Assembly (NCBI GenBank): GCA_046331095.1
Contig: JAXLRM010000005.1
Coordinates: forward strand, 248,001 to 312,000
Source: JAIBAC01 sp046331095
GTDB taxonomy: Bacteria; Actinomycetota; Acidimicrobiia; UBA2766
Length of the DNA stretch: 64,000 bases
Direction: 5' to 3'
Each line of letters begins with the position of its first letter. The first letter of the stretch is position 1. A program made the translations under genes and the position numbers. Below the pieces are notes generated by a model. That model made no database searches, was not told where the DNA came from, and saw only the letters and a program-made list of their open reading frames with translations. This document shows positions 33,104 to 41,368 of the stretch, one piece after another.

Positions 33104-33109
33104 TTGACA
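33104..33109 (+). promoter_or_regulatory. Possible -35 of the molybdoenzyme operon
   Basis: TTGACA lies 76 bases before the catalytic-subunit start in the divergent gap 33032-33184. The hexamer 17 bases downstream (TGTCTC) is a poor -10. No FNR- or NarL-type inverted repeat was seen. Tentative. Confidence 0.25.
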
Positions 33110-33184
33110 GCAACTCCGACCGGCCCTGTCTCGACGCGTGCGCGCCGCCCATCCTCGTGTAGATCCGGGAGAAGCGGAGGATGT

Positions 33185-36100
33185 ATGGCCGGGTCGGTGA
33201 GCCGACGCAGGTTCCTTCAAGTCGGGGGGGCGTTGGCTGCTACGGCCGCGACGGTTCACGTCGGCGAGTCGGTGGGGCTGACGTACTTCAACACGGCCGT
33301 AGGGGTCGACAACCCCCTCTTGGCGTACCCGGGGCGCGACTGGGAGCGCGTCTACCGCGACCAGTACAAGTACGACTCGTCGTTCCCGTTCATCTGCGCC
33401 CCCAACGACACCCACCAGTGCCGCACCGACGCGTTCGTGCGCAACGGCGTGGTCCTGCGGACCGAGCAGACCTACGAGGCCGCCGACTACGCCGACCCGA
33501 GCGGCAACGTGTCCGGTCCGCACTGGAACCCACGCGGTTGCGGCAAGGGCTACACGGTCCACCACCGCGTCTACGGGCCCTACCGTGCGAAGTGGCCCGC
33601 GGTGCGAGCAGGGTGGAAGGCGTGGGCCGACGCCGGGTTCCCGTCGCTCTCGGACGACCCCGGCCTGCGCTCGAAGTACCGCTTCGACAACCGCGCCGAC
33701 GACGACTGGGTCAGGCTGTCCTGGGACGAGGCCTTCGACTACGCGGCGCGCGGCCTGACCGCGATCGCGGAGACCTACAGCGGCGACGAGGGCCGGCGCC
33801 GACTCGTCGACGCGGACGGCTACCCCGAGGAGATGCTCGAGTACTGGGAGGGTGCCGGGGTCCGGACGATGAAGTTCGGCTCGTCCCTGCCGCTGCACGG
33901 CGTCGCCGGCAAGTTCAGCCTGTTCCGATTCGCCAACACCCTGGCGCTGCTCGACGCCAAGGTCCGCGACGTGGGCCCAGAAGAGGCGCTGGGCGCGTCG
34001 GAGTGGTCCGAGTACACCTGGCGTGGCGATCAGGCGCCGGGGTTCCCGTTCGTGCACGGCCTGCAGGCGACCGAGGTCGACTTCAACGACCTGCGCAACT
34101 CCAAGCTGCTGATCATGGTCGGCAAGAACCTCGTCGAGAACAAGCTCTCCGAGACCCACTTCATGCACGAGGTGATGGAGCAGGGCGGCAAGCTCGTCAC
34201 GATCGTCCCCGAGTACAGCCCTCCGGCGACCAAGTCGGACTACTGGATCCCCGTGCGGGCCGGCCTCTCCGACACCGCCCTGATGCTCGGCGTCGCCAAG
34301 GCGATCATCGACCGGGGCGCCTACGACACCGACTTCCTGCACCGCTTCACCGACATGCCGCTGCTCGTGCGCCTCGACACGCTCGAGCGGCTCCGTGCCA
34401 GCGACGTCTTCCCCGGCTACGTCAACTCGCTGCCGTCGACGAGCCCGTCGTTCACGATGCAGGCGATGACGGCCGAGCAGTACGCCAAGATCGGCGACCG
34501 CGTCGCGATCGACACCGCCACGGGTCTTCCCCGCGCGCTCAACCGCGACGAGGTCGGCGCGAAGCTCGCGTTCACCCCGCTGCTCGACTACCGCGGCGAG
34601 ATCACCCTCGCCGACGGCTCGCGGGTGGAGGTCGCGACGGCGATGACCATGTACCGCGAGCACCTGCGCGACTACGACCTCGACACGGTCTGTGACATCA
34701 CCAACGCTCCGCGCGACCTCGTCGAGCGGCTGGTCACCGACCTCACCACGATCAAGCCCGCCGCGATCCACGTGGGCGAGGGCGTCAACCACTACTTCCA
34801 CGCGACCCTGCACAACCGCGCCACCTACCTGATCCAGATCCTGCTCGGCAACATCGGCAAGCCCGGCAGCGGCGTCAGCACCTGGGCGGGCAACTACAAG
34901 GGCGGCGTCTTCCACGGCACCCCGTGGGTGGGCCCCGGTGTCGGCGGGTTCGTCAACGAGGACCCGTTCAACCCGCTCATGGACCCTGCCGCGAAGTACA
35001 CGGCCAAGACCAGCCACCACTACATCCACGGCGAGGAGACCAGCTACTGGGGCTTCGGCGACCGGCCCCTCATCGTCGACACCCCCGAGGAGGGGCGCAA
35101 GGTCTTCACGGGCACGACCCACCTGCCCCGGCCGACGAAGCTGCTCTGGTACAACAACGCGAACCTGCTGAACCAGGCGAAGTGGCACTACCACCTGGTC
35201 CACGACGTCAACCCCAAGATCGACATGATCGTCGACCAGCAGATCGAGTGGACCGGCTCCGCCGAGAACGCCGACCTCGTGTTGCCGGTCAACAGCTGGC
35301 TCGAGTTCCAGACCTACGAGATGACGGCGTCGTGCTCGAACCCGTTCCTGCAGATCTGGAAGGGCGGCATCGCCCCGCTGCACGACACGATCGACGACAT
35401 CGAGGTCTTCGTCGGCGTCTCGCGCCGTCTCGGCGAGCTCCACGGCGAGGACCGCTTCGACAAGATGTTCGCCTTCGCCGACCGGCCCGAGGTCTACCTC
35501 GACCGCGTGATGGCCGGCTCCTTCACGACCGCGGGCTACACGACCGCCGACCTGATGGCGGGCAAGTACGGCGTGGTCGGCGGAGCCTTGATGCTCTACG
35601 GCAGCTACCCGCGCATCCCGTTCAAGGAGCAGGTGGAACAGAGCCTGCCCTTCTACACCGACACCGGGCGCATGCACGGCTACGTCGACATCCCCGAGGC
35701 GATCGAGTACGGCGAGAACCTCATCGTGCACCGTGAAGCGGTGGAAGCCACCCCCTACGCCCCGAACGTGATCGTGTCGACGAGCCCGTTCCTGCGACCG
35801 CGCAGCTACGGCATCCCGCTGGAAGCCGACGACCCCGACCTGCGCGCCGTGCGCAACATCAAGATGAGCTGGGACGAGGTCAAGCAGACGACGAACCCGC
35901 TCATGGAGCGCGGTTACGGGTTCTTCTGCCTCACGCCGAAGTCGCGCCACAGCGTGCACTCGTCGTGGGCGGTGACCGACTGGCACTGGATCTACTCCTC
36001 CAACTTCAGCGACCCGTACCGGGTCGACAAGCGGCTACCCGGCGTCGGCGACGCCCAGCTCCACATGAACCCCGACGACGCCAAGGCGCTCGGCATCGAC

Positions 36101-36637
36101 GACGGCGACTACGTCTGGGTCGACGCCAACTCCGACGACCGCCCTTACGTCGGCTCCGAAACCGATCCGAGCTACCTCGAGGTGTCGCGCCTGCTCTGCC
36201 GCCTCACCTACAACCGGTCCTATCCCCGTGGCGTCACGATGCTCAAGCACGCCTTCTACATGTCCACACCCAAGACGGTGCGTGCCTCCAAGGAACGCCC
36301 CGACGGCCGTGCCCTCGCCGACACCGGCTACCAGGCGAGCTTCCGCTCGGGCAGCCAGCAGAGCATCACCCGCGGCTGGGCTCCACCGATGCACCAGACC
36401 GACTCGCTCTTCCACAAGCTCGCCGGGAGGATGGGTTACGTCTTCGGCTTCGACGTCGACAACCACGCGATCAACACGGTGCCCAAGGAGACCCTGGTCC
36501 GGATCACACGGGCGGAAGCGGGCGGCCTCGACGGCCAACCGTGGAACCCGGGCACCGGAGGCCGCACCCCCGGCAACGAGAGCCCGGCGATGGACAAGTA
36601 CCTCGCCGGCGGCTACGTCAACACCGGAGGTGGTTGA
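33185..36637 (+). CDS. Type II DMSO-reductase-family molybdoenzyme, catalytic alpha subunit (NarG/NxrA-like)
   Basis: The 1150-residue bis-MGD subunit belongs to the family of nitrate reductase, nitrite oxidoreductase, selenate, chlorate and ethylbenzene enzymes. A Tat signal (SVSRRRFLQVGG) shows export, so the active site is expected outside the membrane. The FS0 cluster pattern is Cys71-x3-Asp75-x3-Cys79-x39-Cys119 (CAPNDTHQC then PRGCGKG), where Asp replaces a Cys of the usual motif, as I recall for the NxrA and archaeal-type NarG branch. YSGDEGRRRL, TMKFGSSLPLHGVAGKF, and NTLALLDAKVRDVGPEEA are typical of that branch; WTGSAENADLVLPVNSW lies in the cofactor domain. GGAGG sits four bases before the ATG. 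The substrate cannot be assigned from sequence alone. Confidence 0.85.
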   Translation: MAGSVSRRRFLQVGGALAATAATVHVGESVGLTYFNTAVGVDNPLLAYPGRDWERVYRDQYKYDSSFPFICAPNDTHQCRTDAFVRNGVVLRTEQTYEAADYADPSGNVSGPHWNPRGCGKGYTVHHRVYGPYRAKWPAVRAGWKAWADAGFPSLSDDPGLRSKYRFDNRADDDWVRLSWDEAFDYAARGLTAIAETYSGDEGRRRLVDADGYPEEMLEYWEGAGVRTMKFGSSLPLHGVAGKFSLFRFANTLALLDAKVRDVGPEEALGASEWSEYTWRGDQAPGFPFVHGLQATEVDFNDLRNSKLLIMVGKNLVENKLSETHFMHEVMEQGGKLVTIVPEYSPPATKSDYWIPVRAGLSDTALMLGVAKAIIDRGAYDTDFLHRFTDMPLLVRLDTLERLRASDVFPGYVNSLPSTSPSFTMQAMTAEQYAKIGDRVAIDTATGLPRALNRDEVGAKLAFTPLLDYRGEITLADGSRVEVATAMTMYREHLRDYDLDTVCDITNAPRDLVERLVTDLTTIKPAAIHVGEGVNHYFHATLHNRATYLIQILLGNIGKPGSGVSTWAGNYKGGVFHGTPWVGPGVGGFVNEDPFNPLMDPAAKYTAKTSHHYIHGEETSYWGFGDRPLIVDTPEEGRKVFTGTTHLPRPTKLLWYNNANLLNQAKWHYHLVHDVNPKIDMIVDQQIEWTGSAENADLVLPVNSWLEFQTYEMTASCSNPFLQIWKGGIAPLHDTIDDIEVFVGVSRRLGELHGEDRFDKMFAFADRPEVYLDRVMAGSFTTAGYTTADLMAGKYGVVGGALMLYGSYPRIPFKEQVEQSLPFYTDTGRMHGYVDIPEAIEYGENLIVHREAVEATPYAPNVIVSTSPFLRPRSYGIPLEADDPDLRAVRNIKMSWDEVKQTTNPLMERGYGFFCLTPKSRHSVHSSWAVTDWHWIYSSNFSDPYRVDKRLPGVGDAQLHMNPDDAKALGIDDGDYVWVDANSDDRPYVGSETDPSYLEVSRLLCRLTYNRSYPRGVTMLKHAFYMSTPKTVRASKERPDGRALADTGYQASFRSGSQQSITRGWAPPMHQTDSLFHKLAGRMGYVFGFDVDNHAINTVPKETLVRITRAEAGGLDGQPWNPGTGGRTPGNESPAMDKYLAGGYVNTGGG

Positions 36638-36638
36638 G

Positions 36639-36983
36639 GTGGCCGAGTTCCACGTCGACTTCCGACCGGGCGGACCGGACGGCAACGGAGCAGGGACACC
36701 GAAGGACCTCGACGACGAGGACCCCTTCGAGTTCGTGGCGTGCCGCTTCGTCTCGCCGCCGGGCCACGACACCGACCTCGAGATGGCACGCACGTTCGTC
36801 GAGGAGTTCGCCCTGATGGGCTACTCGCGGCGCAAGGTGCGTGGGCTCTTCGAGACCGAGTTCTTCGGTGGCACCCACGACCTGCTCACGCGCCGCGGGC
36901 CCGAGTTCGTGGAAGCCGTCCTGGACGAGGTGTTCGGGCACGAGGTCTCCGCAGGTGCCGCCTCCGTCGTAGAAGGGAACTGA
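36639..36983 (+). CDS. Small unknown protein inside the molybdoenzyme operon
   Basis: The 114-residue soluble acidic protein lies between alpha and beta subunit genes, with one-base gaps on each side, so it must be cotranslated with the complex. It begins VAEFHVDFRPGGPDGNG, with a helical C-terminal half (LEMARTFVEEFALMGYSRRK, VRGLFETEFFGGTHDLLTRR, GPEFVEAVLDEVFG). One cysteine (FVACRF), no signal peptide, no transmembrane helix. GGAGG at 36626-36630 supports the GTG at 36639. I recognise no family; assembly factor or small extra subunit is inference. Confidence 0.75.
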   Translation: MAEFHVDFRPGGPDGNGAGTPKDLDDEDPFEFVACRFVSPPGHDTDLEMARTFVEEFALMGYSRRKVRGLFETEFFGGTHDLLTRRGPEFVEAVLDEVFGHEVSAGAASVVEGN

Positions 36984-36984
36984 C

Positions 36985-38217
36985 GTGGCACGGGTCTACA
37001 ACTGGCAGCTCGGCCGCGAGATGGACTACCCCCACGCCGGGGGTGACCGCGAGCGTCAGTTCGCGGCCGTGTTCAACATCAACCGCTGCATCGCGTGCCA
37101 GACGTGCACGATGGCGTGCAAGTCGACCTGGACCCACTACCCGGGCCAGGAGCTCATGTTCTGGAACAACGTCGAGAGCAAGCCTTACGGCGGCTATCCA
37201 CGTTCGTGGGACTCCAAGCTGCTCGAGATGCAGGAGACCCTCGATCCCGGTGGCCAGGCCTGGTCCGGCGCCGGGGTTGCCGACGTCAGGTCGCCGTACG
37301 GCCAGTTCGGCGGCAAGACGATCTTCGAGACCGCCAACGGCACGTCGGAGCGGGTGACCGGCTTCATTCCCGCCGACGACGAGTGGAAGTCGCCCAACAT
37401 CGGCGAGGACCACGGCACGCAGCCCTCGACCAAGGGGGCGTCGCTGCCGGTACACCAGGGCTGGTTCTTCTACCTGCAGCGCATCTGCAACCACTGCAGC
37501 TATCCCGCGTGTCTCGCCGCGTGCCCGCGCAATGCCATCTACAAGCGGCAAGAGGACGGCATCGTCCTGATCGACCAGGAACGCTGCCGTGGCTACCGCA
37601 AGTGCGTCGCCGCGTGCCCGTACAAGAAGTCCATGTACCGGCCGACCACGCGCACCTCGGAGAAGTGCATCGGGTGCTACCCGCGCATCGAGGGCGAGGA
37701 CCCCATCAGCGACGGCGTCCCGATGGAGACACGGTGCATGGCGTCGTGCATCGGCAAGATCCGCCTCCAGGGTCTCGTACAGGTGGAAGCCGACGCGACG
37801 TGGACCCACGACCCGCGCAACCCGATCTACTACATGGTCCACGTCGAGAAGGTCGCCCTGCCGCTGTACCCCCAGTTCGGCACGCAGCCGAACGTGTACT
37901 ACATACCGCCGCGCTGGGTGCCCCGCGAATACCTCCGCCAGATGTTCGGCCCCGGCGTCGACGCTGCGATCGAGCGCTACACGAACCCGTCACGTGAGCT
38001 GCTCGCCCTGTTGCAGCTCTTCAGGGTCACCCGCGAGATCGTGTTCTCCTTCGACGTGATCCCGGGACCTGCTGCGCAGACGCTCACCGTCGGTGGCCGC
38101 GAGCGCACGATCTACGACGACACCGTCGTCGGATACGACGCCAAGGGCCGCGAGGTCGCCCGCGTGCAGGTCGTGGAGCCCGTCGTGAGCCGTCCCGGCC
38201 AGATCAACTCGATCTGA
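36985..38217 (+). CDS. Four-cluster iron-sulfur beta subunit (NarH/NxrB-like)
   Basis: The 410-residue electron-transfer subunit carries four cluster-binding cysteine groups: CIACQTCTMAC (35-45), CNHCSYPACLAAC, CRGYRKCVAAC and CIGCYPRIEG followed by CMASC. In the third group the second position is Tyr where a Cys would be, which indicates a [3Fe-4S] cluster, as with Trp in NarH. No signal peptide, so it probably travels with the Tat-exported alpha subunit. Length agrees with NxrB/SerB/DdhB proteins. GTG start one base after the small gene. Confidence 0.9.
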   Translation: MARVYNWQLGREMDYPHAGGDRERQFAAVFNINRCIACQTCTMACKSTWTHYPGQELMFWNNVESKPYGGYPRSWDSKLLEMQETLDPGGQAWSGAGVADVRSPYGQFGGKTIFETANGTSERVTGFIPADDEWKSPNIGEDHGTQPSTKGASLPVHQGWFFYLQRICNHCSYPACLAACPRNAIYKRQEDGIVLIDQERCRGYRKCVAACPYKKSMYRPTTRTSEKCIGCYPRIEGEDPISDGVPMETRCMASCIGKIRLQGLVQVEADATWTHDPRNPIYYMVHVEKVALPLYPQFGTQPNVYYIPPRWVPREYLRQMFGPGVDAAIERYTNPSRELLALLQLFRVTREIVFSFDVIPGPAAQTLTVGGRERTIYDDTVVGYDAKGREVARVQVVEPVVSRPGQINSI

Positions 38218-38226
38218 GGTGGTGAG

Positions 38227-38979
38227 ATGACCGCGACCAGCACTCCCGCAGAGACCCTCACCGAGGCCGTGGCGCGCTCGGCCGTCTACGAGCTCTGTGT
38301 TCGCGCGCTCTCGTACCCGACCGACGCCCACGATGCCGCCCTCGAACGCCTCGGCGCCCTTCTCGACGGCGTCTGGATCGGGTCCGACGCCACGAGCACC
38401 GCGATCGCCGACGTGCGCGCGGCTGCCGCGATGTCCGACAGCGACGAGACGGCCCGCTGCCACGGCAAGCTGTTCACCCTGATCGAGTCGCGCGACTGCC
38501 CGCCCTACGAGACCGCGTACGAGTCCCGTGACGTGTTTCGCATGACCGACGTGATGGCCGACATCGCCGGCTTCTACGCCGCCCACGGCCTCGTGATCGG
38601 CGGGATCGAGCGCGAGCGACCCGACCACGTCCTCGCCGAGTGCGAGTTCATGTCGTTCCTCGCCACGAAGGAGGCGGTCGCTCTCCAGGCAGGCCGCACC
38701 GAGGACGCCGACGAGTGCCGTCGCAGCGCCTCCGTGTTCCTGCGCGACCACCTCGGACGCTTCGCCGAGGCCTTCGGCGGCCGCGTCGCCGCGTGCGCAG
38801 TGGCGCCATTGCACGCCGCTGCCGGGCGCCTGCTCGCAGCGTGGATCGCCGACGACATGGACCACCTCGGTGTCGAAGCGGCGTTGCTGCACGAACCGTT
38901 GCCGCCGCCCGAACCGGACGACGACGCCTGCGGTTCGTGTGCAAGTCCGTGCCCTGTGGACCTGGCCCCCCGGCCCTGA
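38227..38979 (+). CDS. TorD/DmsD-family molybdoenzyme chaperone
   Basis: The 250-residue all-helical chaperone is expected to hold the alpha-subunit Tat signal and aid cofactor loading before export. Family features: YELCVRALSYPTDAHDA at the N-terminus, GKLFTLIESRDCPPYETAYE, and the signature ERPDHVLAECEFMSFLATKE (about 125-145). A C-terminal CGSCASPCP stretch (C-x2-C-x3-C) is extra and might bind a metal or be redox active (inference). Ten bases after the beta gene, so part of the same operon. Confidence 0.88.
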   Translation: MTATSTPAETLTEAVARSAVYELCVRALSYPTDAHDAALERLGALLDGVWIGSDATSTAIADVRAAAAMSDSDETARCHGKLFTLIESRDCPPYETAYESRDVFRMTDVMADIAGFYAAHGLVIGGIERERPDHVLAECEFMSFLATKEAVALQAGRTEDADECRRSASVFLRDHLGRFAEAFGGRVAACAVAPLHAAAGRLLAAWIADDMDHLGVEAALLHEPLPPPEPDDDACGSCASPCPVDLAPRP

Positions 38980-38993
38980 AAGGAGACCGCCTC

Positions 38994-39965
38994 ATGCGCG
39001 CTACCCGAGCGGAACCTCGCACCCAGCGCCGCTGGCGGCGCCGTCTGGGACTGGTGGCGGCCGTGGCCGTGGTCGGTGCCGTCGCGCACATCGCCGGGTT
39101 CCAACCTGCGGTGTCCCAGCTCGCGACCGTCAACGCGTACGCGGCCACCGACGACCCGGGCATGGACCCCGGCGCCGGTCCGTGGGCACGCATCCCTGGG
39201 GTCTCGGTGCCGATGACCGCCCAGGCACAGACGTACCCCTTCGGCGGTGACGCGGTCCCCGCGGTCGACGTCCGCGCCCTGCACTGGAACGGCAACCTCT
39301 TCGTGCGCGTCGAGTGGGCCGACTCGACCAAGGACGACTCCAGCTTCGGCATGGACCGCTTCGCAGATGCCGCCGCGATCCAGTTCCCGGCGGTGACCGG
39401 TGCAGCGGTGCCGGCGTTGTGCATGGGCCAGGTCGGCGCAGGCGTGAACATCTGGCAGTGGCGTGCCGACAGCCAGGCGGGCGTGCCGCAGTCGCTCGGC
39501 GAGGAAGACCCCAACGGCTACGCCGACTACTACCCGATCACCGACGACCTCGGCTATCCGGCACGCTACGTCGGCAATCCCTACGACATCGCGGGTCAGC
39601 CCGCAGCACAGAACCTCGTCGCGGCAGGCTTCGGGACGCTCACCGCGACTCCCGAACATCCCGTCACCGCCGCGGGCGCCTACGACGGCAACCGTTGGGC
39701 AGTCGTCTTCACCCGCTCGCTGGCGTCGCCCGGTGACGGTCAGCCGAACCTCGTGGTCGGGGACAAGACCGACATCGCTGCTGCTGCTTGGAACGGCGCG
39801 CATCAGGACCGCAACGGTCAGAAGGCCGTCTCCCAGTTCGTGTCACTCCAGATCGGCACCGACCCGGTGCCACCCGATCGCACTCCCTGGATCGTGATCC
39901 TGCTCCTCGGCGGCCTCGCCGTCGGCGTGATCGCGAGTGTCGTGGTGTGGAGGATGGCCCCGTGA
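38994..39965 (+). CDS. Haem-binding gamma subunit (ethylbenzene dehydrogenase-related)
   Basis: The 323-residue protein has a Sec-type N-terminal signal or anchor (RRLGLVAAVAVVGAVAHIAG), a beta-rich domain resembling the haem-b gamma subunits of type II molybdoenzymes (VRALHWNGNLFVRVEWADS, FADAAAIQFPAV, NIWQWRADSQ and WAVVFTRSL), and a C-terminal membrane helix (WIVILLLGGLAVGVIASVVVW). In relatives, Met or Lys axial ligands hold the haem; individual ligands cannot be assigned here. The C-terminal helix would anchor the complex on the outer face of the membrane. AAAGGAG precedes the ATG at 38994 by eight bases. Confidence 0.8.
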   Translation: MRATRAEPRTQRRWRRRLGLVAAVAVVGAVAHIAGFQPAVSQLATVNAYAATDDPGMDPGAGPWARIPGVSVPMTAQAQTYPFGGDAVPAVDVRALHWNGNLFVRVEWADSTKDDSSFGMDRFADAAAIQFPAVTGAAVPALCMGQVGAGVNIWQWRADSQAGVPQSLGEEDPNGYADYYPITDDLGYPARYVGNPYDIAGQPAAQNLVAAGFGTLTATPEHPVTAAGAYDGNRWAVVFTRSLASPGDGQPNLVVGDKTDIAAAAWNGAHQDRNGQKAVSQFVSLQIGTDPVPPDRTPWIVILLLGGLAVGVIASVVVWRMAP

Positions 39966-40972
39966 CACCGGTCGCCCTGCCCTCCGCTCCGACACCCCTG
40001 GCCCGGTCCACACCTGCCTTGCGGTCCGCGAGAGTGGCGACCTGGCTCGTGTGGGCAGTCGTCGCCGAGCTGCTACTCCTGCGCATGGGCACGCGCACAG
40101 CCGTGCACATCCCCGGCCTGAATGCGATAGCCGGCCCCCTCACCGTGGTGTCGACAGCCGCCCGCATCGCCTTCTCGGCCGCTGTGGTCCTCGCCATCGC
40201 CCTGCTACTCACGCAGTGCGTCGACCTCTGGATGGCGGGCCACCGCGCCAGGCCCGCAGCGGCTGCCGTGGGTGTCTTCGTCTGCGCCGCCGTGGCAGCG
40301 GTTCTCGGCGCTCCCGTGCTCGTACTCGACATGGCGACGCTCGCGGCGGTCGTGGTCGTCGCCCCGTTCGCCGTCGGTGAGCGTGCCCGCTGGTCGGCGT
40401 CGTGGTGGTGGGCCGCGATCCTCGTGATCCTGGGCGGTGCGATCCCTGCGATCACCGAGGCCGCCGCCACCACGGGCCTCGGTACGCTGCGCCTCGCGTG
40501 GCTCGCGGGGCCGATCGAGATCCTCGCGGTCCTCGTCGCCATCGCCTCACCCCTGCTGACGGGTCGCGCGTCGTCCCGACGCGCCGGATTCGTCGCGGTG
40601 ACGACGGCGCTCGTCGTCGGGGCCGCGTTCGCGTTCGGGTCGTCGACGACGGAGATCCTGGTTCTGTGGAACTTCGGTCTCTCCGGCTTCCTACCCGCCG
40701 CCGTCTACGGCCTCGCCGCCGGGTGCGTGGCCCACACGCTCGTGAGACTGACCGAGACAGGCAGGGCCACCGAGGCCGCCGCCGTCTTCCTCGTGCTCGC
40801 GGGCGGCGTCGGCCTTCAGTCGACCTACCAGAGCGCGCTCACCCTGGGCGGACTCTGCCTCGCCGGCCTCGCCGTAACGGCGCTGTCCGCCGGAACAGTC
40901 GCGGGCGTGGAAACAGCCCCGGCCCTCGAGTCGCCGGTCGACGCGGACTCAGAGGTCACGCCACCCACTTGA
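39962..40972 (+). CDS. Polytopic membrane protein at the end of the molybdoenzyme operon
   Basis: The 336-residue protein has about nine to ten hydrophobic segments (for example VWAVVAELLLLRMG, FSAAVVLAIALLLTQC, WWAAILVILGGAI, IEILAVLVAIASPLL, FVAVTTALVVGAAFAF). The GTG start overlaps the gamma stop by four bases. I see only three histidines (VHIPG, GHRAR, AHTLVRL), so it is not an obvious cytochrome b like NarI. It could be a quinone-interacting anchor, transporter or assembly factor; no family recognised. Overlaps the convergent gene at its 3' end by 17 bases. Confidence 0.7.
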   Translation: MTPVALPSAPTPLARSTPALRSARVATWLVWAVVAELLLLRMGTRTAVHIPGLNAIAGPLTVVSTAARIAFSAAVVLAIALLLTQCVDLWMAGHRARPAAAAVGVFVCAAVAAVLGAPVLVLDMATLAAVVVVAPFAVGERARWSASWWWAAILVILGGAIPAITEAAATTGLGTLRLAWLAGPIEILAVLVAIASPLLTGRASSRRAGFVAVTTALVVGAAFAFGSSTTEILVLWNFGLSGFLPAAVYGLAAGCVAHTLVRLTETGRATEAAAVFLVLAGGVGLQSTYQSALTLGGLCLAGLAVTALSAGTVAGVETAPALESPVDADSEVTPPT

Positions 40973-41276
40973 ACGTGAGGCTGGCGATCGCCACCACCGC
41001 TATCGCGATGCCGATTCCGATGTTGACCAGCGCCGGGGTGGTCCGAACCTGCTGCTCGGGGGCCTCGGGCTTGGCACCACGTGCGTCGCCACCGCTGCCG
41101 CCCTTGCTCTTCTTGCGACCCGCGCGTCGCCACGCGTCGAGGTCCGCTTCGTAACGACGCCAAGCGCGGCGGCTGTGCCAGAGCGCGAACGCGTTGCCGC
41201 CCGCGAGGGCGAGCCCGAGCGCGAGGACGATGCCCTGGACCACCTGCTTGATGAAAGACGTGTCCACGGCCCGCAC
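40956..41276 (-). CDS. Small two-helix membrane protein
   Basis: The 106-residue protein has hydrophobic segments VVQGIVLALGLALAGGNAFAL and VNIGIGIAIAVVAIASLTF flanking a basic, Gly/Lys-rich loop (RRAGRKKSKGGSGGDARGAK). The start is uncertain: GTG at 41276 or 41267. Convergent with, and overlapping, the end of the molybdoenzyme operon. No family recognised. Confidence 0.55.
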   Translation of the reverse strand: MRAVDTSFIKQVVQGIVLALGLALAGGNAFALWHSRRAWRRYEADLDAWRRAGRKKSKGGSGGDARGAKPEAPEQQVRTTPALVNIGIGIAIAVVAIASLTFKWVA

Positions 41277-41368
41277 GGTAGCGACGCCACGACCTCCGGA
41301 AGAAGTCCTGGGTTGCACCTTCGCTGCCCTTCCCCGGCAGCCATCGGCCACGCCCCTAGATTCCGGCA

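Noticed and set aside
31658..33184. A plus-strand N-terminal extension of the molybdoenzyme alpha subunit by over 500 residues
   Set aside because: The stretch is antisense to the GltB-like gene, lacks domains, and the Tat signal with GGAGG at 33176 fixes the real start at 33185.
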